Shown here piece by piece: positions 1-10,301 of a DNA stretch of 64,000 nucleotides. The position numbers and the translations under genes were made by a program. The stretch lies in the NCBI GenBank assembly GCA_009792885.1, contig WMCF01000003.1, positions 11,737,986 to 11,801,985 on the forward strand, read 5' to 3'. Under the pieces are notes generated by a model. That model made no database searches. It was not told where the DNA came from and worked only from the letters and a program-made list of their open reading frames with translations. Each line of letters starts with the position of its first letter. Position 1 is the stretch's first letter. The DNA comes from Eremophila alpestris peregrina (taxonomy: Eukaryota > Chordata > Aves > Passeriformes > Alaudidae).

Positions 1-2366
1 AGGTGCAGGGAGGGACACCAGCTCCTCCGTGACATCATAATCCATTGCTAGGTGGATCCCTCATCATTGACATGCATCAGCAGGTGATGTCCCAAAGGGC
101 CATTCTCACCCAGTGATGAGCAAAGCCCACTGTGATGTTGAGACCCTCAAGTTGTTGGTGCTGCAGCACTGCCGAATTGCCTGTGTGGCTCCTCTGGGGC
201 TGGGCATGGGACTGCCATGGAACTGGCTCAGTCTGGTGTGGGGTGGCCTCAGTTTGTCGTCACACAGACCTGCTTGTGTCCTCATGTGCACAGAGACCCA
301 GCACTGCTGGCCTCTGAGCTGAGAGAGCTGAACGAGGCTTCCACCTCAAAGCATCTTTGGGTGCTGCCCACTCTATTTTTCCCCCTGTTCCGTAGAAACC
401 CAAGGAGAATACTTTTGACATCACCAGTTTGCCAGCGGGGGAAAAAACATCCTCCCCAAGAACCCAAAGAATTAATCAGGCTCTGTCTTGAACTTTGCAG
501 TTTTTTCTTTGGTCCTTCCAACTCCTGTTCTGGGAGGAAAGGAGCATGTAAACAGCTCACCTGGCTTAGCTTCTGTCTGCCTGGACAGAGCTGCTAATCT
601 TCTTTATCAACAAAGTAAGAATGGCCATCTTTGGGGATGAGTAAATGTTGTGAGTCAGCTGTAACTGCTGCTTTCTGTGCCTGCAGGCATTTACAATGGG
701 AGATCCATTGAAATGAGCTGGGCAGTTGATAGTGTCCAATGCCCAGCTTGTGCTTTGTGTCTTTTGATGCTTTTCCAAGGTCTCAGTGCTACCATCTTAC
801 TATTAGAGAGGAGGGACAGAGCAAAGCTATCAATAAACTCAGTTGTTCTGGCCTCTCCATTTGAGAGCCCCCAGTGTCTGCATCATTCCTCAGATGATAC
901 CAATGTCTTCAAGCAGGTTTCTCCCTTTAATGCCAATTTCTCCATGTTGTTTTGGGAGTTCATGGTCACCAGGATTTTCAATGTTGATGTTTCAGCAACA
1001 CATGAGTTCTTTCAAGGTTTTTCTGGGAAGGTTGCACTAAGTGCCATTACTCTGATTTTGCCAGTAGTGTGTGAATGTCTACACCTGCAATATGAGTGCT
1101 CCTGCCAGGTTTTTCTGTCCCCAGATTTCATGACTCTTTGTTAATAATACCAGTCATTGCCCATGCTTTGTTTAGTGACTCTTTAAGGTTTTTAGTCTCC
1201 AAGTTTTTATGGTTTGAGACCCTTATGGCTTTTCTTTCATTGCTGTGCTACATGGGCTGTGGTTAATATAGCACCCATTAGGAAATACATTCTAAAGCAT
1301 ATAAATTATGATTTGAATGGAGGTGCTGTGGGTGAGGTAAAACAATGGAGTGGCAAACCAGTTTAGAAGACGTAAGAGTCCTTTAACGCAAGCTGCTTTG
1401 TAGAGTGAAGGGCACTTAAACTTCAAAGGCACACAGATAGAATTTCCTCCCACAGGTCAAGTATTCATAACAGTTCTCATAACAGTTGCAGTCTTTGACA
1501 CTAAGAAAATTGTATATAAGCTTGCTCTCTTACCATTGGTGAAGCAGTTATTGAGAAGACTGGCAAGAGTCAATACATTACCAGTGCAGCTGGCTAATCA
1601 CATTTCTTGTTGGATTATATTAGAAATGCCAGCATTAGTTGATGAGGCTTAATCAGTTCTTGTGTTCTTGGTGGCATTCACCTGAATCTTCTGCATCCAT
1701 TTTTTTCCCCTCTTGCTTTCCTCTGTGCCCTGTATCAGTGCAAAGCTGTCAATTGAGTTTTGTTTAGATGATGTTTTGGCAGCTCCTCCAGACTTGGGGC
1801 ATTGTTTTTGCTCTGGAGACCTTAAAAAATGGCCATTCCAGTAAACAGCCTTCTTGGGTGATGCTGAGTTAACTCTGAAGCCTACTGGTAACAGCTACAG
1901 AGGAAAGATTTGCAGTGGATTGGAGGTGTTAAAGCTGGAGCCCAATGATAACAGCTCCCCAGAAGCATCCCACAGAAGGGGTCATTTACCCTGGAGCATA
2001 TTGGTAGCAACACCCTTGTGCAGAACGTTCAAAAAATGAAGGGGACAGCCCTCAGCCCAAAGGCTGTTTCCCAGAGCTGCCATCAGTAGGCTCCAGAGTC
2101 TAGAATGAATAAAAGCTGGAAGTTTATTCACATAGTCTGTGAGTAGCAATAGGCAATGACTTGCAAAACAGGATCATTTACTAGTATTGAAACTGGCAGT
2201 GGGTGTAACACATTTGGCACATTTTTAATATACTTAGCATATTTTATTTGAAACTTCTTAAAAGGATATGCTGTAATAGGTCTATTTTTAGTGAGAGTAT
2301 GGAAGAATGTTGCTGGAAATTGTAGCCTGTATCAATACAAAAGGATGGCAGAATTAGAAGATGCCT
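1..2366. other. Unique non-coding DNA, GC-moderate then AT-rich
   Basis: No gene is recognised. The first 600 bases are clearly richer in G and C than the rest of the window and contain no repeat family I know. One frame (677-1144, plus strand) stays open for 155 codons but begins at GTG, shows no known domain and is of a length expected by chance somewhere in 64 kb. From about 1150 onward the DNA becomes AT-rich with no obvious structure. It could be the edge of a regulatory element or an old, unrecognisable repeat. Confidence 0.6.
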
Positions 2367-2402
2367 ATTAATTAAATTAATTAATTAATAAATTAATTAA
2401 AC
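2367..2402. repeat. (ATTA/AATT)n simple repeat
   Basis: A run of imperfect ATTA/AATT units, about 36 bases long. It also creates many TAATTA homeodomain-like hexamers, which should be treated as by-products of the repeat. Confidence 0.9.
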
Positions 2403-2430
2403 TGATTAAGCTCTTCAGAAGTAATTACTG

Positions 2431-2458
2431 TGTATGATATATTATTATATATCATACA
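2431..2458. repeat. 12-bp perfect inverted repeat
   Basis: The arms TGTATGATATAT (2431-2442) and ATATATCATACA (2447-2458) are exact reverse complements around a 4-base loop. This could extrude as a small AT-rich cruciform. AT-rich palindromes of this size are common in vertebrate non-coding DNA, and no function is implied. Confidence 0.85.
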
Positions 2459-5400
2459 AATAACTGGATATCTATACATTTTCACTGCATGTTACAAGAG
2501 ATATACATTATATACCTATACTTTTGTACACTGCACTTAAGGAAGTGACACAGTCAGCTTAATTAAAACAAAAATTAATGTAACAGATTTTACCTGTATG
2601 TTTCAGAGATAATTTCAGTGATGTGGGGGATCCCTGCTGTACCCACAGCTCCCAGCACAATACATGCCGGTGCAGTCATATATCAAATTGTATGAGCTCT
2701 AGTGTATGCCACACTAGATGCCTTCTTTTGACAAGTAAAAGGAAAAAAATGTTAATAATGTCAGCAATTAGCTTTGATCAAGTTTCAACTTTTGGTTTTA
2801 AAAGAGATGGAAGCTTAAATACCTATACCTTAAATGCTTAATTTGAGGGCTTTCATATCTGTGCAGTTTCCATTCTGATCCAGTTAAGGACAGAATTTGA
2901 GTCTTTACCTCTTATCTGCAAGGTTATCTTAACAATTAATGGAAATGCTGAGATAAATTTGTCTGGTTTCCTTTTTTCTGATACTCTACTGTGGATCTTT
3001 AACAGTAGTGCTCCAATGCTAAGAAATACTACTTAGAAGTTTAATTACATGGAAGTGGCAAGAAGTACCCACCATGAGCATTCTTTTGGTTCAGAGAACA
3101 AGACTAGACTTACCAGACCCTGCTGTACCTCTGTTTTTTAAGAAGAATGTTAAACATTTTCATTGACATTGATTCCACTAATGGGTTTGGTGTCAAGTGT
3201 GCAAATCCCCTTGGAGGTCCTGAGGCTGTCTCTATAAGCCCTTCAAAACTGTAAAACTGCTGCTTCAGTCTAGGGACTTGTACATGGAATGCTTACCGGA
3301 CCAAACAGTATGACAGATGCTGTTTGACATCAAAATTAAACAAAAAAGAGAGACATAAAACCTAAATCATTAATTACATTTTCTTTCTCAGAATATATGA
3401 TGATACCTATATGTTCATAGGAGAAATTGTCTCGATTTACAGCTCTAGTAATTAAATAAATGCCATATGTTTAATAAATCCAAAACAAACCTTTAAAACA
3501 AAAATTTGAGATTGCACAGGCATCAAAATCTATGATGTCACATAACCTATGGTTTATACAATCAGGAACTGTCTTGTACAGCTCTAATCTTTCAAGGGAG
3601 TTCATGGTATATGTGGAATAATTATGAAAACCAGTATGGGATGGGAGGATGTGTTCTATAGCAGGGCTGTGTTTGTGTTTCTAGTCACCCTGTGCAGGTG
3701 GCTAGCCTAGACAAAGGTGTAACTCTGGCCCCTTCCTCTCAACCCTTTATTGAGCTGAATGGAGTTGCTCACTAAGGAAAGAAATGTGAAGCACAGCTTG
3801 TCTCCAGTTTACTCCAGAGCAAGGGGATAATCCAAGGACAGATCAGGAGTCTCATTGTGCAGCATCTTCATCGGGGTTTCTAGTTTATGCCAAAGAAACT
3901 ATTAATTTTACATCAGTTAACATTTTTACTTAAATTCTTCAGTTACCTTAGTGGAAAAAAAAAATTTTATTATTTTCATGTAAGATAGCATAGGCTTGAA
4001 ATGAAATCTGTGATAGGTAATTTGGGTTTTTTTTAATAATCATGGATTTATTGATGAACTTTTCAAATAAAAAGCAGAAAAATAATGTCTTTTAAGGTAT
4101 AGAGTATTATCTAAGGGAAAAAAAATTAGTTTGCAAGGAGAGTATTACCTCCTATTTTTGGAATTTCTCTAAGATTCCTGTCTCGGCTGTATTTCAAGAA
4201 TCTGTCTATATGTTGCATTCCTGAGCCTATCAGCCTTACAGATCGGTTAATAAAAGTCAATCAGTGATTGTTTAACTTGCCTGCTACTGCCTGAAGCAGA
4301 ATTACAAAAGCTAAATGTGTTCAAAACTCCACCAGGAGTTTCTGTCATCTAAAAACTCCAAGTGTATGACCTCATGGCAACTAAAAAATAAATATTCCAC
4401 AACAGCTTGAAGAAACTTGCAGTTACTATGCATTCATGTCAACAAAATAAGAAATCACGCTTGAGGAATAGCAATGTTTTCAATTTCTGCTCTTAGAATG
4501 ATTCATTTAGAAATGGAAGCTAATGGCAAAAGGACCATGAATATGAAACAACTGACAAGGAGAAACTAACAAATGCAATTAATTAGAAAACAGTAATTTG
4601 ATTGCTAAGTGAGAAGGTTTATAAGCAACACAGAATTGTCAGTGCATTAATCAGGTTCACAGCAGTTGCAATTAACTGTCCAATACTAAGCTTCCTCACA
4701 TATTCTGAATATCCTGAGTGATTTACCATTAATTTCTATGTAGTCGTGACTTTGAACTTTCATTAGTGTTCATTCTTGTGCATACTCAGCTGGAGTGTAT
4801 TTTGTTTCATGAAGATGACTTTCAAATGCACTACAGTAATTTGTTAATGCAAATTGTTTTTCTTTCATAAAATCACACGCAATTTTTGTTAAATGGGAGG
4901 AGAAACACTCTAAGTAATTGCTATAGAAACAAATCTGCAATCAGATTTCATTAATTTTTAAGTGAATTGGGGGTGTTATTCTTATAATGAAACAGTATTA
5001 TATCTTCTTAATCCATTGCTCTAATTCGTAACTTCAGCCTGAGAATTAGTGAAAATATTTTACTTGTGTAATGGAATTGGAGTTACCAAATAAGGTGATT
5101 TTTTTTTTAGTTCAACCAGGAATTTTAGTTCAACTATTTTAGCAAGAGTATTTTCATATGCATTTTCTTTCAAAAATAATAGCATTTCTTCTCACCAGCA
5201 CATGTTCTAGAATCTTTAAGATTATATAAATATAGCTTTAAGATGTAAAAATTTGGAAAAAATTCTGTATCTTGGTTCTACAACCAGAAATCTACATGCC
5301 ATTTACCTCAAAGTCTAACAAAATTAGATGCTGGCCATTTTACAGTAAGCAGAGCAGTACAATTGTGAGAGATTGGGCAATAACACAATTCATCCAATTT

Positions 5401-6022
5401 GTACACTGCTTTCCTTCAAAGACTGAGCAGCGTTTGCAACATGAGGGGTTTATGTACCCAACAGTGAGGTTGTGGCACTGTTGCAAAATTGTTTGGGAAA
5501 TGCAGCAGTGGATTTGGCCAAGGAGGTGTCTCTAGCCTTGACCAGCCCAGCCCAGCAATTCTATCATTAGGAGAAACTCAGGCACATTTTCCAGCATAAA
5601 CTGCGATCAATTTCTTAAATCCACATCACAAGCTGTTCCTATTTTTCAAAGCTCGTGATGGATCATGGTCTTGAGTTTAAAGCACATACATTTGAGAAGA
5701 GCTCAGGTTTTAGAAGAGGCATGGATCTGAACTTACATTAGAGAAATACAGAAGTCTGTGTTGCTTTTAATTATCATGGATTATTTAATCTGGAAAGTTA
5801 GAGTTTAATATTAGAAAAGTGAGACTTGAATACCCACACTGCTGTGAAATTCTGCAAAATGAAGAGTCATATTTGGGCTTTAGTTTCTCATCATCAGTTT
5901 CTCATTGATAGGCATAGTGATTTCCACAGTCAACATGGACATATTTATGGACACATAGTTTAATTTCAGAATGCACAGTTCAATACAAAAGGAGATTAGA
6001 ATGTCAACTGGTATCAGTGCAG
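2459..6022. other. Unique AT-rich non-coding DNA
   Basis: There is no gene, recognisable mobile element or RNA gene here. The stretch from about 4450 to 5000 is rich in homeodomain-like cores (AATTAATTAG near 4578, ATTAAT, CAATTAAC) and includes an octamer motif at 4847. It is therefore a reasonable place to look for a conserved non-coding element, but conservation cannot be judged from one sequence. Confidence 0.6.
4839..4854 (+). promoter_or_regulatory. SOX-like plus octamer motif pair
   Basis: A perfect POU octamer, ATGCAAAT (4847-4854), is preceded by a SOX-like ATTTGTT (4839-4845) with one extra A between them. The well-known SOX2-OCT4 composite has the SOX half directly abutting the octamer, so the spacing is one base off. 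Octamers occur several times in this AT-rich window, so this may be chance. Confidence 0.2.
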
Positions 6023-6046
6023 TTTTTTGTTTGTTTGTTTGTTTTA
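6023..6046. repeat. (GTTT)n microsatellite
   Basis: A short T-rich run with three to four GTTT units. It is simple sequence. Confidence 0.85.
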
Positions 6047-6865
6047 ATATTTGGCTTGTTAGGAGTAGGATTTTTGGAAAAAAATCCTTATAGTGAGTAT
6101 CTCAGTAAGCAAAGCTCATGACAGCTATCAAGAAATAGCCTTACACTTCGATAGAAATATTTTCATTTGGTATGGCAATCAGCCTAACTCCTCTGAAGGC
6201 CTCAGAATCAGTTCTGCTAGCTTTTCTCTTTCCTTGGTTCATTCCTCAGGAATTTTGAGGGAATATCGCCCAAATTGGTGCTGCTGGTTCATTTTCCCCT
6301 GAAGCTTTCAAAGGAAACTGTTGAAATAGATCAGGCCACGTGCAGTCTTGTTTTACACAGTTACCAGACTTGTACCATTAGAAAATGTGGTGCATTTATT
6401 TTAAAGCATCCTTTCCACTGCAGTTGTGTGGAACAATGATCTGCTGAATTTAATTCACAGATCAAAGAGGGAGGAAATTAACCAACACAGTAAATTGATT
6501 ATTTCATGGGTGACATAACCAAGGCAATGATTTATCTTAATAAAGAGCAACATCCCTCTAGTCCTTAACTGAATTCCAGCCAATGCAATAATACTCAGTT
6601 GTTAATGACTTTGATGTTGATGTGGAAAAGTGAATGACTGTATAATCACTGAAATGAGACCTCATCACAGTTGGAAATGTTTAAGCCAAATCATTTTGGA
6701 CTGTGAAAAGAGCCCTGAGTGGTATAGATTGGCTGGGTCCCAGATTTCCAGCCTTAACTAAACAGGGCCTGAAAACTTTATCATACTGCCATGCCTCAGG
6801 CTGGTCTGCAATTCTGACAGCCCCAGAGAATTGCAGCTTAATGTGCATGTGTGGACTCACTGCAG
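6047..6865. other. Unique non-coding DNA upstream of CpG island
   Basis: No gene or repeat is recognised. Base composition rises from AT-rich to balanced toward the CpG island at 7.0 kb. Confidence 0.6.
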
Positions 6866-6923
6866 AAAAAGAATTCAAGATTTACAGAATGCCGTGGAGG
6901 TACACGAAACCCACCTCATGCAG
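6866..6923 (+). other. Possible orphan coding exon (weak)
   Basis: A 58-base segment lies between an acceptor-like CACTGCAG (ending 6865) and a good donor-like CAG/GTAATG (junction 6923/6924). In one frame it reads as a short helical, coiled-coil-like peptide beginning RKRIQDLQNAVEVHETH, with no stop. I do not recognise a protein family. The polypyrimidine tract before the acceptor is poor, and no partner exon was found in this window. It could be a real exon of a gene whose other exons lie outside, an exon of a non-coding transcript, or chance. The GC-rich island follows within 100 bases. Confidence 0.15.
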
Positions 6924-7019
6924 GTAATGAACTCTGGCTCCCAAGCAAATCCAATGGCCAGAACTGGCAAAGAGGGGCACCACGACATCCTGGTGACACT
7001 GAACAGGCTGGAGGCTCGG

Positions 7020-7231
7020 GGTGCGGGTAGTTCAGGCGCTGAATGGCGGGGAGTGTCGGTGGCAGAGCTCCCCTGTGCCGCGCTGCCGCTCCCGGCACAG
7101 CACGGCCCGGGACAGGGGCTCACAGCCCGCTCACCTCGGGGCTGTCAGTGGAGCATGGGAATGGTCCGGACAGCCGCAAAATGCTGGCATCGGCCCCGGG
7201 GGGAGCGGGGTGCGCCTGCCGCACGGCAGCA
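7020..7231 (+). promoter_or_regulatory. Short CpG island, candidate promoter
   Basis: By direct count about 20 CpG dinucleotides fall between 7024 and 7226. The rest of the window is AT-rich and almost free of CpG. The segment is strongly GC-rich and contains several CCGG, GCGG and CCCGC cores typical of unmethylated vertebrate promoters or enhancers. It ends immediately before a TATAAAT box. At about 210 bases it is only just long enough to meet usual CpG-island definitions. No open reading frame with a recognisable product starts downstream, so the likely transcript, if any, would be non-coding or a 5' untranslated exon. A GC-rich remnant of a mobile element is the main alternative. Strand is assigned from the TATA box only. 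Confidence 0.5.
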
Positions 7232-7233
7232 GC

Positions 7234-7240
7234 TATAAAT
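7234..7240 (+). promoter_or_regulatory. TATA-box-like motif
   Basis: TATAAAT lies directly at the 3' edge of the CpG-rich segment, within the context AGCTATAAATACC. A plus-strand start site would be expected roughly 25-30 bases downstream, near 7265. The same letters also resemble a MEF2 site (CTATAAATA), so it need not be a core promoter. Confidence 0.35.
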
Positions 7241-10200
7241 ACCTGTCTGTCAGCAGCTATCTTTAGGAGAGGGAACAGAAGAAAGGAAACAGAAGTCAAA
7301 TAGGAAGAATTGTACTGAGAGCTTATGTTTATATCCCACATCACTAAATATGGCTTAGGAGGCTGAAATGCAGCATTAGTCATTTGTGGCAGCCTTCACC
7401 TCCCCCTCTGCCCCTCCCTACGAACTCTTACAATAACAAACCAGGCTAAAATTAGAGCTGCTTTATAGTACATTAATTTGATTATCATTGTCTCGGCACT
7501 GATTGAAGACCTCACATCAGTAGGAGGGATACCCTTTACATCAAGTTTCCCTGATGCTGATGCTCAGCTCTTGGCTCCAAGGAGGAAGTCAGGTCATTTT
7601 TTTCTGCTCAGGTTTCCTTCACAATCACTCAATTCCCAGAGAAGGATTCCAAGCATTGACATTACCCCGTCCATGCCTTGTTAACTTTTCTTGTAAAAAA
7701 AAAAAGAAACCCAGGAAGAACACTTTGTATCCTCCCAGCCTGGCTTTGCCTCATGCACACTGTGAGAAATCAAGAGGAGGTGAGGGAGGAAGAAGATGAT
7801 GGCAAATTGCAAAGTTTGCAAGTCCAGCTTTTCTAACCTCAGCAGAGAGGCAGAGGCAGCTGCAGGTAGGTTTGGAGGAATTTCAAGAACTCACCCTATT
7901 TGAATACCACACAGCCTCCAGGCTCCAGAAACATGATACGCTGATGCTGATCATTTAAGGGAAAAAAGGGCTAAGGATTATTAAACTGCTCATCCAGGCC
8001 TGCAGCTGGGGGTGACTCAGAGTGCAGAGTTGGAAAAATGCCCATGTGGCAAGATTAGAAACTCATTTGTGTAGTTTATATGGCCTTGCCAGGAGCCTCC
8101 GTTTTTTCCAAACCTTCAGTTTATTAACTTTAAAAGCACTCCTTTCCTGTTGGGGATCTGGCATGGCTGCAGCCCGGCAGCTCTTTCTCCTTTTGCATTA
8201 ACAACACTTAAAGGCTTTCTTTCCTTTTCAAAATCGACTGTGTGAGATCATCTGGAATTTTCAAATGTGCTCGCTCTTTCTTTTCATTTCTTTCTTTGTC
8301 CCAGGGTTCAATTTAAATCCAAGTGCTTTAAAACGAACTGTATTCAGCCAGCCAGCACTTTCAGGAGTATATGTTATGAAAGCAGGAAAAGAAAAGGCCT
8401 TCTTGTCATCAAAACCATAATAATTATGTGTCAAATGTAATTACTGCTCTGTGGGTAATACATCTAATACTCGGTGACAGAGTAAGCAGCCTGCAGAAGT
8501 AGAAAGTAACTGGTGGCAGGATCAAATTGATATAAAATTAACCATCTTGCTTAAATACTCTGTCTCATAAAGTTCTACCAAAAATGCAAAGGCAAGGAAA
8601 AAAGGGGTTTTTTCTTCATCTAAAATTGTTAATGTGCAAAAGCTCAGTTCTCTCCACCTCCACACAATGAATCACAGCTCTTTTAAAATAAGAAACACTG
8701 CCATAAATGTGTACATTACAAGGATCACGCTCGTGTAAAGGAGCTCATCTAACAGGAAGGAATTAAGTGTGGGAGTTCTCTCCTCTTAACCCATTACGTT
8801 TCCTCATTATTACCTTCACACTGCACGCTTGATTCACTCGATAAGAAACAAGCTTCCCGCATTTCCCTACCTACTTTAAAATACACAAACTAATGAGCAG
8901 CTGGTGGAACTGACATGTGCCTGTGAATTTGAAGACTACTGAAATGTGTAGTCATATTCTGAAGGAGCAAAAAAGTGCTATGTCAGGAAACAGTATTCTA
9001 AATATGACAGCATGTGTGAGGAACTTGTCCAGGTTAAAAAATACATGTCCTCTCCTCCCTAACACTCTTCTGAGTAGGCTTAACAAAATCTAACATATTC
9101 AAAAACCACTTTAAAACTTAATAATTTGCTAATGGGAGTCTAGATCCTGAAAGTAATCTTCAATAACTGTGTTTAGCAGTTATATTCTGAGTAAAATTAA
9201 TTCATCTAATTGTTACCTAAAGGCATAAGTTTTTTGTAGGATTGACGTTTTTTACTGGAGCTAAAATTATGTATGCATGTGTCCTTGCTAATTTGTTTAG
9301 GACTACATAATAGTAAAGTTAAGAATAAGAATACCCTAAGTGGCTCTACATTCTACTCTTCAGTTTTACATGCTCCTGCATGTTAATTAGAAAAACAGAA
9401 TTTCTGTACATTTTATTTTCAGCTTTATTATCATGTTTTGATTTTCTTTACATTTGCTTTGTCTTTCTGTTTCAGGAATATTGTGTTTCCTAGCAGACGT
9501 ATTTAATGAATAGTAATAACATTAGAGATCTTTGAAAAGTTTGAAGGATTTTCAAAATGCCTTTACATCAGAATTAATTTTTTTCAATCGAAAGTTTTTT
9601 TGAAATTTTGTAACTCAAAATAATCATCAAATAACTATAATGGTTCATTATATAAGGAAAATTCCTGCTTATAATTTATTACATTGGAAGCCTGATTCTA
9701 AAGATCACCAACATCCAATTAAACAACAGTGTTCAGTCACAGAATTAAAATCAGGTTTTTAAAAATCCTGTGCTTAAAAAGGTGCTCCCAAATAAGGAAT
9801 TGACCAATATTTGCTGATTTTTAAATTGCAAATTTGGGGGAAAAGAAACCCTGCAAAATGCTGGACAAACCACCAGTTTTTAAAGATTTATTATGAGATA
9901 TTCATTCATTTCTCTCTAGGCCTATTCTCCTTTCTCCACATATCAAAAACAAAGCCCAGAGGGGTTTTTTTTCTGATTTTTGAATGCTCCCAGTGTTCTA
10001 ATAAAAACTATTTGTTAAGGGAAATGCAAAGTTTCTCCAATATTAGGTGTGATAAAATGAAGGCGTCTCATGAATCTGTTTTTTGCCTACCCAAGAGGCA
10101 TGTTCAAATATTATTCTGCTTTGTAATAAGACTTTGGAACACATTTCATTGACTACCAGACTATGCATATACAGACAGCAGCATTTGCTATCAGTCTGAG

Positions 10201-10257
10201 AGCAAGAGTTGTTTGTAAAAGTTATTGGTATTACCTAGAACAGGTGGATTATAGGAA
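7241..10257. other. Unique non-coding DNA, candidate cis-regulatory tract in first half
   Basis: No gene or mobile element is seen. From about 7400 to 8900 the sequence has balanced composition, lacks repeats, and contains scattered homeodomain-like (TAATTA, TAATTAC) and SOX-like (ATTGTC, AACAA) cores next to the CpG island. That is the look of conserved non-coding DNA, but it is inference only. From 8950 onward the DNA is AT-rich and featureless. Short A or T runs (for example near 7695) are simple sequence. Confidence 0.5.
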
Positions 10258-10301
10258 AGTATTTCCACTAATTAGCCTCAGTATTTCCACTAATTAGCCT
10301 C
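10258..10301. repeat. 22-bp perfect tandem duplication
   Basis: Two exact adjacent copies of a 22-base unit (10258-10279 and 10280-10301). Each copy contains the homeodomain-like core CTAATTAG. Exact identity suggests a recent duplication or an assembly slip. Confidence 0.95.

Noticed and set aside
217..597. 126-codon ATG frame on the plus strand
   Set aside because: Low-complexity-free but unrecognisable. There are overlapping frames on the other strand and no promoter or splice signals that make sense.
677..1144. Longest open frame in the window (155 codons)
   Set aside because: It starts at GTG, has no domain or coding-like composition, and one or two frames this long are expected by chance in 64 kb.
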